A DNA stretch of 64,000 bases. Source: Streptomyces hygroscopicus (lineage in GTDB: Bacteria > Actinomycetota > Actinomycetes > Streptomycetales > Streptomycetaceae). Below, piece by piece: positions 28,163-37,408 of the stretch. Below the pieces are notes generated by a model. It was not told the origin of the DNA. It worked only from the letters and a program-made list of their open reading frames with translations, and did no database searches. The position numbers were made by a program, and so were the translations under genes. Numbering within the stretch: position 1 is the first letter of the stretch; each line of letters opens with the position of its first letter. The DNA lies in assembly GCF_026168105.1 (NCBI RefSeq), contig NZ_LBMW01000021.1, positions 62,001 to 126,000 on the forward strand, in the 5' to 3' direction.

Positions 28163-29368
28163 ATGGCATGCCCCACTGGAAATCCGGTCACCGACGTCGT
28201 CGTCGGATTCTTCAGCTTCCTGGGCGATCCCATCGGCACCATCATCAAGGGAATCGCCAATGCCATGCTCTCGGCCGCCATCTCCGTTTTCGGCGATCTG
28301 GCCACGAACATCCCCACCCTGGTGGCGGGCGGTGCGGCACGGGACATCAGTACCCAGACTCAGTGGATTGTCGTCTATACAGCCGTGGGATCCCTCCTCT
28401 TCGCCGCCGCCCGAATGGCTTTGGAGCGCCGAGGAGAACCGGGCACGGTGGCACTCAAAGGCCTGCTGCGGGTGGTCCTGGTGGCGGGCGGTGCGACGGC
28501 CGTGATGACGGCGCTCGCCAGTCTGTCGGACCGCTACGCGGACCATCTCTTCCAGGCCGGCGCGCAAAAGCAGCTCACCAGCATCGGGTGCAGCGACGGC
28601 ACCGGGCTCGAGGGATTCCTGCTGCTGATCCTGGCGTTCCTGCTGCTCATCGCCGCGATCATGCAGACCATCCTGCTGTACATCCGCCTGGGCGTGATGA
28701 TCATCCTGCTGGGGACTCTGCCGGTCGCCGCCGCCGCATCCATGACGGAGTGGGGCAGTACCTGGTGGCGCAAGCACATCGGCTGGATGTTCGCCTGGCT
28801 GCTGTACAAACCTTCTGCAGGACTCGTCATGTTCGCCGGTTCAGCCATGATCAACAGCGGTCCGCAGAGCGGCATCCACGAGAAGATCGCCGGTATCGGC
28901 GTCATGCTCCTGTCCGCGCTGGCTCTGCCGGCGCTGCTCAAACTCGTCTCGCCCACCCCGGAGCTGGACGGAGACATCGGGCAAAGGGGAACGGAGGTGG
29001 CCACGGGCGCAGTCAAGAATGTGGCGGCTTCCGGTGCGAAGTCGATCGCAGGCGGGATGATGTCCGCTCCCGGCGCAGGCGGTCGGTCCGGCCCTTCGGG
29101 AGCCTCCGGTGCGGTCGGTGCGGCCGGTGCACCCGGCAGCGCCGGGGGAGCCGGCCGGGCCGAGGGAGCCGGCAGCGCCGGCCAGTCGGCGGGCGGCGGG
29201 GCTTCGGCAGGGCAGGGCGGCAACGCGCCCAGCGGCGCCGCGGGTGCCCGTTCAGCCGCAGCGGGCGGTCCCGCGGGGATGGTGATCGGGGCGGCCGCGC
29301 AGACTGCCAGGGCAGCCGGGCAGAACGCCGCCAATGCGGTCGACGGTCCCAATGGCGGCCAACGCTGA
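28163..29368 (+). CDS. Polytopic membrane protein, VirB6/TrbL-like
   Basis: This 401-residue protein starts two bases after the previous stop, with GGGAGGT as binding site. At least six hydrophobic segments lie in residues about 60-290 (WIVVYTAVGSLLFAAARMAL, FLLLILAFLLLIAAIMQTIL, LGVMIILLGTLPVAAAASM and others). The C-terminal 110 residues are Gly/Ala/Ser low complexity (GGRSGPSGASGAVGAAGAPG). Length, topology and soluble low-complexity tail match VirB6/TrbL-type inner-membrane channel proteins. It sits between the VirB8-like and SCO6880-like genes. Confidence 0.85.
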   Translation: MACPTGNPVTDVVVGFFSFLGDPIGTIIKGIANAMLSAAISVFGDLATNIPTLVAGGAARDISTQTQWIVVYTAVGSLLFAAARMALERRGEPGTVALKGLLRVVLVAGGATAVMTALASLSDRYADHLFQAGAQKQLTSIGCSDGTGLEGFLLLILAFLLLIAAIMQTILLYIRLGVMIILLGTLPVAAAASMTEWGSTWWRKHIGWMFAWLLYKPSAGLVMFAGSAMINSGPQSGIHEKIAGIGVMLLSALALPALLKLVSPTPELDGDIGQRGTEVATGAVKNVAASGAKSIAGGMMSAPGAGGRSGPSGASGAVGAAGAPGSAGGAGRAEGAGSAGQSAGGGASAGQGGNAPSGAAGARSAAAGGPAGMVIGAAAQTARAAGQNAANAVDGPNGGQR

Positions 29369-29682
29369 CGGCAGGCCGGCCGCCACGATGGCCGGGCCAC
29401 AGCCTCCGCCCGGTCGTCAGGGCAACACCGGCCGCGCAAGGGCATGGCTCCCGCTGCATGGAGGTCCCGGTGACCGTGCGCCCGCCGCGGCCACCGGGAC
29501 GGCAGCGGGGGCGGGAGGCCCTGCACTCTCCGGTCGCCTTCACCGCTCCCGCAGGCAAAGCCACCCCCGGTCGCTCCCCGGGACGAAAGGGACCGGTGAC
29601 CGGCCGGTGCGTCCGCTCCCGCCCTCTCAGCACTCGCAGTTCCAGCACCTGCACACGCACAGCTCTTCGGGAAGGAATCTCC
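29369..29682. other. Gap between the VirB6-like and SCO6880-like genes
   Basis: This 314-bp gap sits inside an otherwise tightly packed operon. Two plus-strand frames stay open across it but have Pro/Arg/His-rich composition and no ribosome binding site. It may be a degenerate extension of the low-complexity tail of the upstream gene. Confidence 0.4.
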
Positions 29683-31176
29683 ATGTCCACGGAAGTGGCA
29701 GCGCGCCCCACCTACGGGAACTGGCGTCGGCCCAGACGTCCCGGGCTCGGCCCGTTCGGTCTGATCGGCACCTTCGGAGTGTTCGGCGGGCTCGTGCTGA
29801 TCTTGCTGGTCTCTCTGGCCTCCCTGCTGGCCGCGCTGGCCGTGGCCCTCCCTCTCACCCTCGTCCTCGTACCCCTCACGATGCGTACTCAGGACGGGCG
29901 CAATCTCTACCAGTTGCTCGCCCTGCGCATCGGCTGGTTCCGCCGCAAGGCGAAGGGGTCCCATACCTACGTCTCGGGACCGCTGTCCCAGCGCCCCGGC
30001 GGGCGGTTCCGCCCCCCGGGGCTGCTCAGCCGGGTCACGGTGAGCGAAGGGCGCGACGCGTACGACCGGCCCTTCGGCGTACTGCATCACCGGGGCCGCA
30101 ACCTCTACACCATCGTGCTCGGCTGCGAGCCGGACGGCGGCTCTCTCGTCGACCCCGACCAGGTGGACGTGTGGGTGGCCTCCTGGGGTGAATGGCTGGC
30201 CCGGCTGTCGCACGAGCCGGAACTGCGCGGTGCCTCCGTCGTCGTGGAGACGGCCCCCGACCCGGGCACCCGGCTGGCCAGCGAGGTGCTGCCGCGCATC
30301 AGGCAGGACGCGCCGCCCGCGGCGCGGGCGGTCATGGAAGAGGTGGTCCAGCGCTATCCGTCGGCCTCCTCCGAGATGCACACCTACATCACCCTCACCT
30401 ACGGGATACCCCAGGGGCAAAAACGGGACCAGGCCGAGGTGATCACAGATCTGGCCATCCGCATCCCGGGCCTGCTCGCGGGACTGGTCGGAGCCGGCGG
30501 CGGCTCGGCCACGCCGCTGTCGGCGGAGCGCATCGCCGAGGTCGTACGGGTCGCCTACGATCCCGCCGTCTCGGCGGAGGTCCTCGAGGCCCGCGCCCAG
30601 TACGGCGGCACGGGCCTCGAGTGGGACGACGCCGGTCCGGCCGCGTGCGTGGAGACGGTCAACGCCTACCACCACGACTCCGGTGTCTCGCGCACGTGGC
30701 TGCTGACCCTGGCCCCACGTGGCACAGTCCGCTCCAACGTGCTGCACGGACTCCTGGAGGACGCGCCAGGCACACGGCGCAAGCGGGTCGCCCTGCTGTA
30801 CCGCCCGATCGACCCGGCGACCTCGGCACGGATCGTCGAAGCCGACCGTCGCGCCGCGCAGTTCATGGCCACCTCGGGCCGCGGCATGGTCCAGGCGCGG
30901 GCGGCCTCGGAGATGCAGGCGGCCGAGCAGACGGCGGCGGAGGAGGCAGCAGGTGCCGGTCTGGTGGAGTTCTCGCTGATGCTCACGGTGACCGTCGACT
31001 CCGCCGACCAGCTCTCGGATGCCAATGTGACCGTACGCAACCTCCAGGCAGCCGCCCGCATCACCCTGCGCCCGGCCGACCGAATGCAGGCTGCGGCCTT
31101 CTCCTGCACGCTTCCCGTCGGCGTCCTGCCGTGGCAGCACACTCTCATTCCGCACGAGCTGCAGGAGGCACTGTGA
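29683..31176 (+). CDS. SCO6880-family type IV secretion component
   Basis: This 497-residue protein starts at an ATG after GGGAAGGAA. It has a cytoplasmic N-terminus, two membrane segments (about 25-65: LIGTFGVFGGLVLILLVSLA, LAVALPLTLVLVPLTM) and a large soluble domain. The N-terminal plan, a short PrgI-like membrane hairpin followed by an FGVLHHRGRNLYTIVLGCE-type domain, fits what I remember of actinobacterial SCO6880 proteins. It resembles the N-terminal, non-ATPase half of VirB4. The next gene encodes the ATPase half and overlaps it (GTGA), so the two probably form the split equivalent of one VirB4. Confidence 0.82.
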   Translation: MSTEVAARPTYGNWRRPRRPGLGPFGLIGTFGVFGGLVLILLVSLASLLAALAVALPLTLVLVPLTMRTQDGRNLYQLLALRIGWFRRKAKGSHTYVSGPLSQRPGGRFRPPGLLSRVTVSEGRDAYDRPFGVLHHRGRNLYTIVLGCEPDGGSLVDPDQVDVWVASWGEWLARLSHEPELRGASVVVETAPDPGTRLASEVLPRIRQDAPPAARAVMEEVVQRYPSASSEMHTYITLTYGIPQGQKRDQAEVITDLAIRIPGLLAGLVGAGGGSATPLSAERIAEVVRVAYDPAVSAEVLEARAQYGGTGLEWDDAGPAACVETVNAYHHDSGVSRTWLLTLAPRGTVRSNVLHGLLEDAPGTRRKRVALLYRPIDPATSARIVEADRRAAQFMATSGRGMVQARAASEMQAAEQTAAEEAAGAGLVEFSLMLTVTVDSADQLSDANVTVRNLQAAARITLRPADRMQAAAFSCTLPVGVLPWQHTLIPHELQEAL

Positions 31177-32729
31177 ACGGCAAGGCAGCCCCCTCGGCTT
31201 CGTCGAGCCGGTCCCGGACCAACGGCGGCCGAGGTGCTTCCGCCTCTCGGGCCGCGCTCGCCGGCACACGCGGCTGGCCAGGCCCGGGCGGAGGGCAGAT
31301 CGGCAATATGGATCCGCCGACCATGTGGCGCGCCACCACCGTGCAGGCGTGCGGGCTGTGGCCGTTCGCGGCGGGCTCCGGCGCGCCCATGACCGGGGTG
31401 CCGCTCGGCCAGCACCTGCACACCGGTGCCACCGTGTGCGGGGACCCGATCTCCTGGTTCACCCGCGCCCGCTACATCTCCAACCCCTCGCTGTTCATGC
31501 TCGGCATGCCGGGCCTGGGCAAGTCCACCCTCGTCAACCGGATGCTCATCGGGCTGTCCGCGACCGGCGTCGTACCGCTGGTGCTCGGCGACCTCAAGCC
31601 CGACTACGCCGACACCGTAAGGGCGCTGGGCGGGCAGGTGATCTCCATCGGGCGCGGCGTCGGCGGCATCAACATCCTCGACCCGGGCGCGATGGGTGCC
31701 GCGGCGGCCAAGCTCGGAGGCGAGGCCGGAAAGGCGCTGGAGGCCGAGACCCACGGCCGCGTCCTCAACATGGTCGCCGCGCTCATCTCGGTCGTACGTT
31801 CCCGCCCGATGGACGACCACGAGCAGTCGGTGCTCTCCGCCGCCCTGCACCACTTGCGGGAGAGGACATCAACGGGCAAGGCGCCGCTGCTGCCCGATCT
31901 GCTGGCGGTGCTGCGTGAAGGCCCGGACCGGGTCCGCTCCGTGACCCTCGACCGGGGCGACGAATCCCGCTACCACGACGCCGTCGACCCGCTGCACCGC
32001 TCCCTGCTCGGCATCCTCGACGGTCCGCTCGGCGACACCTTCGCCTCCGAGACCTCCACCCGCATCAACCCCAACGCACCCGCCGTGTGCATCGACATCT
32101 CGCGCATCGGTGAGGCGGACACCCAGCTGACGGCGGGAGCCATGCTGGCGGCGTGGTCGGACGGCCTGGGCACGGTGGCCGCCTCCCACGCTCTGGCCGA
32201 TGCCGGACTCGCCCCGCGCCGCTGGTTCTTCGCCGTGCTCGACGAGCTGTGGCGGCCGCTGCGTGCCGCCTCCGGCATCGTCGACCGCATCGACGCACTC
32301 ACCCGGCTCAACCGCTCCCTGGGCCTGGGTGACGCCAAGATCACCCACACCCTGAAGGACGCGGAAGCCCTGGGCAGCGAGTCCGACCGGGCCAAAGCAC
32401 GAGGGTTCGTCGAGCGTGCGGGCATGGTCGTCTGCGCCGGGCTGCCCCGCACGGAGATGGAGGAACTCGGCCGGGTCGTCGGGCTCTCGGCACGCGAGGT
32501 CGAACTGGTCTCCTCCTGGTCGTCGCCGCCCGGCTGGGCGATGAGCGCAGGACACGAGGAGCCGCCCGGTCGCGGCCGGTTCCTGATCAAGGTCGGCGGT
32601 CGGCCCGGCATCCCCATCAAGGTCGCGATCACCGATACGGAACGCGAACTCCACGACACCAACAGCCGCTGGACGGCCAACCAGCCGCAGAGCCGGCCCG
32701 TCAACTCGGGCTGGGAAGCACAAGTCTGA
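31173..32729 (+). CDS. VirB4-like conjugation ATPase
   Basis: This 518-residue protein starts at a GTG at 31173 that overlaps the stop of the SCO6880-like gene by three bases, so the two are coupled. Walker A is GMPGLGKSTLVNR (residues 111-123) and Walker B is WFFAVLDELW (about 350-358). A segment LTRLNRSLGLGDAKITHTLK precedes the sensor region. The N-terminal 45 residues are Ser/Gly/Arg-rich. It should power assembly or substrate transfer at the inner face of the membrane. It lacks the N-terminal domain of classical VirB4, which the neighbouring gene appears to supply. Confidence 0.9.
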   Translation: MNGKAAPSASSSRSRTNGGRGASASRAALAGTRGWPGPGGGQIGNMDPPTMWRATTVQACGLWPFAAGSGAPMTGVPLGQHLHTGATVCGDPISWFTRARYISNPSLFMLGMPGLGKSTLVNRMLIGLSATGVVPLVLGDLKPDYADTVRALGGQVISIGRGVGGINILDPGAMGAAAAKLGGEAGKALEAETHGRVLNMVAALISVVRSRPMDDHEQSVLSAALHHLRERTSTGKAPLLPDLLAVLREGPDRVRSVTLDRGDESRYHDAVDPLHRSLLGILDGPLGDTFASETSTRINPNAPAVCIDISRIGEADTQLTAGAMLAAWSDGLGTVAASHALADAGLAPRRWFFAVLDELWRPLRAASGIVDRIDALTRLNRSLGLGDAKITHTLKDAEALGSESDRAKARGFVERAGMVVCAGLPRTEMEELGRVVGLSAREVELVSSWSSPPGWAMSAGHEEPPGRGRFLIKVGGRPGIPIKVAITDTERELHDTNSRWTANQPQSRPVNSGWEAQV

Positions 32730-32734
32730 CATCG

Positions 32735-32920
32735 TCCCGGTACTGAAGCGCGGGGACTCCCACGGCTCGCGCCGTGGGGCCTCCTGCTTCATCGCCGACT
32801 GCCCGCCCGGAGTGTTCCCTTGAGGTCTCGCACCGACTCCACAGACCGATGCCGCCGGCCCGGCGGCCAAGAGGTTCCATGCCGCGTTCACGTCGTGGTC
32901 GTGGGTGCTGCCGTGGCCGC
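32735..32920 (-). pseudogene. IS200/IS605-type tnpB C-terminal relic with right-end hairpin
   Basis: The minus strand encodes STHDHDVNAAWNLLAAGPAA then GARPQGNTPGGQSAMKQEA, the usual tail of actinobacterial TnpB (DRDVNAA-N-(I/L)LAAG ... GQ-S-KQE). An 8-bp hairpin, CCCACGGC-TCGC-GCCGTGGG at 32759-32778, lies at its end. It resembles the structured right end (omega-RNA scaffold) of such elements. The nuclease core is missing. A further degenerate hairpin, CCGCC-CTGAAA-GGCGG near 33067-33082, may mark the other border. The scar splits the transfer operon between the VirB4-like and TraG-like genes. Confidence 0.7.
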
Positions 32921-33103
32921 GCACGTCCAGGGCCGGATGTGCAGCGACGTCGTGTTCATGGCTCCCCCACGACTCCACCACCTGCGCGCAGTTGTGAACG
33001 AGCATGGGTCCGCCCTGGCGGAGAGCCGTCCGTCCTTGCCCCACTCCGCAGAGGTCCGATACCCCACCGCCCTGAAAGGCGGGGTCACCCGGGAGGAAAT
33101 CAG

Positions 33104-34879
33104 ATGAAAACCACCTCCGCAGCCAAGGGGAGGATGTACGGCTCCGAACTGGCGCCGTGGGCGATCGTCGCCGTGGCAGCGGTGTCCCTGATCGTGTTCG
33201 GCGGCGTCTGGCTCGGCGGAACCCTCGGTGCCGCCGTGACCGGAGCAGGCTGGGACCCACCGCCCTTCACCCTTTCGACCTTCGCTGAGCTGGCTGCCCA
33301 CGGCCCCGGCCGCCTGTGGCCAGGCGCTGCGCCTGCTGGTGTGTTCGCCGGCGTCGTCGCCGTGTTCGCCGCGGGCGCCATAGTGATGGTCCTTGTGCTG
33401 CGCAAAGTACTCAAGGCGAGTTCACGACCCAAGGGACTGGCAAACGCGCGCGATCTGGCGGCCCTGACACCCCAGGGCATCGCCGGACGCGCCCGCGACC
33501 TGCGCCCCTCGCTCAAGGGCAAGAAGGAACTGCAACCCGACGACACCGGCAATCTCCTCGGCAACCTGGAACCCGACGGCCCCGAACTGCGCTCCTCCTT
33601 CGAGGACGTCGAACTCGATCTGATGGCTCCCCGCGCGGGCAAGTCCACGGGCATCGCGATCCCCCGAGTCCTCAGGGCCCGCGGCTCGGTGCTCCTGACC
33701 TCCAACAAGTCCGATGTCTACACGGTCACCAGGGCCGAGCGCGCCAAAGTCGGCAAGGTATGGACGTTCGATCCACAAGGCATTGCCCATGCACCGCGCG
33801 AGATGTGGTGGGACATGCTCGCCGAATGCATGACCGTCGAGGGCGCGCGCCGCCTGGCCGGTCACTTCGTAGCATCCATCAACGACGACGCGTCGAAGAA
33901 GGACTTCTGGATTTCGGCCGCTCAGAACACGCTGACCGCCCTCTTCCTCGCCGCCGCACGCGGCAAGGCAACAGTGCACGACCTTCTTGCCTGGCTGGCC
34001 GACCCGGCCGACCGGAGCCCGATCGACCTACTGCGCGACGCCGACATGACAGCCCTCGCCGAGCAACTGCAGGGCACCATCCGCGGCGCTGTGGAAACCC
34101 GCGACGGCATCTACGAGACCTCACGCCAGTGCGTCTCCTGTCTGCTCGACCCCGAAATCGTCGCCTGGGTGATGCCCGACCCGGACCTACCGGAGTTCCG
34201 GCCGCACGAGCATGTCCTCGGTAACGACACGCTGTACCTGCTGTCCAAAGACGGCGGCGGCTCGGCAGCCGGCGTCATCGCCGGTCTTGCGGATGCGACC
34301 ATGCGTGCAGGGGTGGGCGCGGCCGAGCGTATGGGCGGCCGCCTCGACCCGCCCATGACAGCGGTCCTGGACGAGGCCGCCAACGTCTGCCGCATCTCCG
34401 ACTTGCCCGATCTCTACAGCCACTTGGGATCCCGTGGCATCAACGTCGTGACCCTACTGCAGAGTTACCGGCAGGGCAGCCGAGTGTGGGGAGAAGCCGG
34501 CATGGACGCGCTGTGGAGTGCCGCGACCATCAAGCTGCTCGGTGCCGGGCTCGACGACGCCGACTTCGTGGAGAAAATCTCCAAGCTCGTCGGCCAGCAG
34601 GACGTCAGCACGGTCAGCGTCTCCAAAGGCAAGGAAGGCACCTCCCGTTCCCTCTCCTACCGCCTGGATCCGATCCTCCCGCCCGACCGGATCCGCGCCC
34701 TCCCCAAGGGCACCGCTTTGTTGCTGGCCACCGGCATCAGGCCGGCCCTGATCCGCCTCCGCCCTTGGTACAAGGAGCCCGGCGCGGCGGCCATCTCGGC
34801 GGCGGCGGCCAAGGAGGCCGAGGCCATCACCCTCCGCGCCGCACAGAAATGGACCACACATGCTGTCGAACAACGATGA
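33104..34879 (+). CDS. TraG/VirD4-like type IV coupling protein
   Basis: This 591-residue protein starts at an ATG after GGGAGGA. Two membrane segments lie at about 18-42 and 80-100 (WAIVAVAAVSLIVFGGVWLG; FAGVVAVFAAGAIVMVLVL). The ATPase has Walker A APRAGKSTGIAIPR (about 175-188) and Walker B MTAVLDEAANV (about 418-428). It also has the TraM-recognition-like region LPDLYSHLGSRGINVVTLLQ followed by SYRQGSRVWGE. This protein normally hands the relaxase-DNA complex to the channel, so its presence argues for DNA transfer rather than only protein export. An IS605-type scar precedes it. The next gene starts inside its last codons. Confidence 0.92.
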   Translation: MKTTSAAKGRMYGSELAPWAIVAVAAVSLIVFGGVWLGGTLGAAVTGAGWDPPPFTLSTFAELAAHGPGRLWPGAAPAGVFAGVVAVFAAGAIVMVLVLRKVLKASSRPKGLANARDLAALTPQGIAGRARDLRPSLKGKKELQPDDTGNLLGNLEPDGPELRSSFEDVELDLMAPRAGKSTGIAIPRVLRARGSVLLTSNKSDVYTVTRAERAKVGKVWTFDPQGIAHAPREMWWDMLAECMTVEGARRLAGHFVASINDDASKKDFWISAAQNTLTALFLAAARGKATVHDLLAWLADPADRSPIDLLRDADMTALAEQLQGTIRGAVETRDGIYETSRQCVSCLLDPEIVAWVMPDPDLPEFRPHEHVLGNDTLYLLSKDGGGSAAGVIAGLADATMRAGVGAAERMGGRLDPPMTAVLDEAANVCRISDLPDLYSHLGSRGINVVTLLQSYRQGSRVWGEAGMDALWSAATIKLLGAGLDDADFVEKISKLVGQQDVSTVSVSKGKEGTSRSLSYRLDPILPPDRIRALPKGTALLLATGIRPALIRLRPWYKEPGAAAISAAAAKEAEAITLRAAQKWTTHAVEQR

Positions 34880-35519
34880 GCTGTCTGCCGCGCCGAACAC
34901 GCCGCCGGTCACCGGTAGGCCCCGGCAGGTGGGCGTGCTGCCGGATGGGACGGGAACCACGCCGCCCGAAGAAGAAATGGACGGGGCATCAGCCACACCG
35001 GATGAACATCCGCGGTCTTCGGCGGATGAGGAATATCCCACGAGGGTGAGGAATCCCGAGATCGCGGGAACGTACGATACAAACCCCGAACACGAGGCCG
35101 GCTCCCACTCCCCGCCGACCGCGGACCCCGGCGGCGACGAGCAGCCCCCCGAGGACGCCGAATCCCCCTTCATCCTCTACAAGATGGATGAGGATTTCAC
35201 GGCGGCGCTGCACGATCTGATGCGCTGGGTCAATCATCTGTTGCTGCCGGTCTACGGCAGGGAGACCAGCACCAGCGCTCCCTGGTGCCCACGCTGGTGG
35301 GAACACATGGAGGCCATCGCCCAGCTCTACGGCCTCTGGATGGCCTGGCAGGAGCTCACCGGGTCCAAGGCACCGCTGACCGGGCCGGCCTCATGGCACC
35401 GCGACTTCCTCCAGCCGGTGATGGCCTCCCTGCGCGATCCTTCCGGGCCGTTCGCCGGGTGCAAGGCGGGCGGTCACCGGCCAAAGGAACCACCGTACGT
35501 CGAGGACGGGATGGAGTGA
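34860..35519 (+). CDS. DUF4913 domain protein
   Basis: This 219-residue protein starts 20 bases before the end of the TraG-like gene. Residues 1-100 are acidic and disordered. The C-terminal half has the DUF4913 pattern: APWCPRWWEHMEAIAQLYGL, WMAWQELTG and SWHRDFLQPVMASL followed by PSGPF. Such proteins are common at the ends of actinobacterial conjugative modules; their function is unknown. It is probably cytoplasmic and a partner of the coupling protein. Confidence 0.88.
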   Translation: MLSNNDELSAAPNTPPVTGRPRQVGVLPDGTGTTPPEEEMDGASATPDEHPRSSADEEYPTRVRNPEIAGTYDTNPEHEAGSHSPPTADPGGDEQPPEDAESPFILYKMDEDFTAALHDLMRWVNHLLLPVYGRETSTSAPWCPRWWEHMEAIAQLYGLWMAWQELTGSKAPLTGPASWHRDFLQPVMASLRDPSGPFAGCKAGGHRPKEPPYVEDGME

Positions 35520-35563
35520 CAGCGAGGGCGACCCGCTGTGTTCCCGAGGGGGCGTCGCCTGAC

Positions 35564-35592
35564 ATCCTCCGGGCCCTGAAGGGCGGGGATCC
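35564..35592 (+). repeat. IS200/IS605-type end hairpin scar
   Basis: CCTCCGGGCCCTGAAGGGCG-GGG resembles the CCCCGCCCTGAAGGGCGGGG hairpin common at ends of actinobacterial IS200/IS605 elements, with a mutated left arm. No tnpB sequence is attached. It may act as terminator for the transfer operon. The whole 35520-35732 gap holds no gene. Confidence 0.5.
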
Positions 35593-35795
35593 AGCCCCAC
35601 TTTGTCAGCACGTTCGGTGCCCGGCCCGACTTCCGATGTCCCACGCTCATCAACCGGTCGGCATCAGCTGGGCCTCCGGCCGAATCGCGCCTCGGGCGGC
35701 TCGCCTCAAGCACATCTCGACCATGGAGGGCGATGGAGATGGTTCCGCTTCACCTGCCAGGCACCCTGCGAGGAAAGCCGGCCCCTGAGAGCGGC

Positions 35796-36986
35796 ATGGA
35801 GCGTACGGCTGCCCGCATTCAGGAAATCGACGCCCTGCGCGGCTTCGCTCTGCTCGGCATCTGTTTGGTCAACGCCCAGGTCATCGCGGGCGTGTACGGC
35901 TTGCCCACAGGTCCTTTCGCCGTCGGCGACCACGTTGCCGCATGGCTTGTCACGGCTCTGTGCACGATGAAGTTCTATCTGCTCTTCTCCTTTCTCTTCG
36001 GATACAGCTTCACCCTGCAGATACGTGCTGCCGACAGGGACGGGGTGCCCTTCGCCCGGCGCCATGGGCGACGCCTTCTTGGACTGTTCCTCATAGGCGC
36101 CGCGCACGCGGTACTGCTCTATCCCGGCGACATCCTGATGACCTACGCAGCGCTGGGGCTGGTGTTGACGGCCGTACGACGTCTGCGGGCGCGAACCGCG
36201 CTGCGTCTCGCCTGCCTGATCATCGCCTTCCTGACGGCGGTCTTCCTGGTGATCGGCTTGCTGACGGTGGTCCTGGCGAAGCCGGACCCCGGTGCTGCCA
36301 CTGATCTTGCCGCGAGGGACACCGCAGCCTATCGGGGCGGACCGCTTGACATCATCCATGCCAACGTGGGTCTTTATCGAGAGATGGCCGGGGGAGCCAT
36401 TCTCTACGGGGGCCATCTCTTCGCCGCATTCCTGATCGGCTTCGCAGCCGGAAAACACCGGGTTCTCGAGGAACCGGCACGGTACACCGTGTGGGCGAAA
36501 CGGATACTGGGACTCGGCGCGCTGATCGGGCTTCCGGGAAGCATGTTCATGGCGATGTGTGAGAACGGCCCGCTGGACGACCGCTTCGCTTACATCGGGA
36601 GGGCCTTCGGCATCCTGACAGCTCCTGCACTGACCGCTGCCTACGTGTGTGGCCTTCTGCTGCTGATGGGACGTGCACGATTCGGCAGGCGGCTGCGGGA
36701 CATGCTGGCCCCGGCGGGACGCATGGCGCTGACAAACTATCTGCTTCAGTCCGCGGTCCTCGCGTTCGTCTTCACCGGCTACGGGTTCGCACTGTACGGA
36801 CGCGTCGGCCCCGGCGTGCTGGCACTGGGTTGCCTTGTCCTCTACGGAACACAGCTCCTGGTCGCCAGACATGTCATGGCACGCACCCGATACGGCCCCG
36901 CAGAATTGCTCTTGCGGCGCATCACCCGGGGGTCCTCCGCGCGCGGCTCTGAGCGTGCCCTGGGACAGGGTCGGGCCGCGACCTAA
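35796..36986 (+). CDS. DUF418 family membrane protein
   Basis: This 396-residue protein starts at ATG 35796 (GAGAG upstream); an in-frame ATG at 35733 with GGAGGG would add 21 residues. It begins RIQEIDALRGFALLGICLVN, the signature start of the DUF418/acyltransferase-3-like families. About ten hydrophobic segments follow, and the C-terminal GRMALTNYLLQSAVLAFVF is typical of DUF418. The function of the family is not established; a role in transport or envelope modification is often assumed. It is not clearly part of the secretion module. Confidence 0.88.
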   Translation: MERTAARIQEIDALRGFALLGICLVNAQVIAGVYGLPTGPFAVGDHVAAWLVTALCTMKFYLLFSFLFGYSFTLQIRAADRDGVPFARRHGRRLLGLFLIGAAHAVLLYPGDILMTYAALGLVLTAVRRLRARTALRLACLIIAFLTAVFLVIGLLTVVLAKPDPGAATDLAARDTAAYRGGPLDIIHANVGLYREMAGGAILYGGHLFAAFLIGFAAGKHRVLEEPARYTVWAKRILGLGALIGLPGSMFMAMCENGPLDDRFAYIGRAFGILTAPALTAAYVCGLLLLMGRARFGRRLRDMLAPAGRMALTNYLLQSAVLAFVFTGYGFALYGRVGPGVLALGCLVLYGTQLLVARHVMARTRYGPAELLLRRITRGSSARGSERALGQGRAAT

Positions 36987-37408
36987 CGCATCCGCGCGCT
37001 CCCTGCCCGCTCGGGGCTTCACGCCGACTTCCCATCAAGTGCCCTGTCTCGAACGCAACAGCGCGATCGGGCCAGCAAGTTGGCGGTGAGCGGTCTGGAT
37101 GAGGTCTCGGTAATCGGTTCAGTCGGGTGACATGCGGCCGTCCGGGCACCGTCTGCCTCGCTCCAGCCCAGCCTGCCCAAGGCGCACCGACGCGGGCAAC
37201 CGACGTACATCCAAACCGACTTGGGCTCGGCACCCATGAGTAAGTCCACTGGCGCGCCGCCGACTTCGGCCCGGGCAAGTGGCCGTCACCGGCCTGTTGA
37301 CAGGTGCAGGTGAACGTGGCCCCGTGGAGCGGCCGGAACCTTGCCGCTGGCGGCGATCCGGCGGTCAAGGCGCGCGTGACACGCATCGTGTCAGCAACGG
37401 CGGACAGG
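36987..37408. other. Stretch without a confident gene
   Basis: No supported gene is present, although the minus strand of 37380-37520 encodes GREMIKADLKKTIRNLSAVA in another frame. That looks like real protein sequence and may be a frameshifted tail of the neighbouring gene. Confidence 0.35.

Noticed and set aside
28534..31269. Minus-strand open frame of 911 codons
   Set aside because: It lies opposite the VirB6-like and SCO6880-like genes; its His/Arg/Gly-rich composition is that of a shadow frame in high-GC DNA.
35706..37022. Minus-strand open frame opposite the DUF418 gene
   Set aside because: The plus strand has a recognisable membrane protein with proper start; the opposite frame is a shadow.
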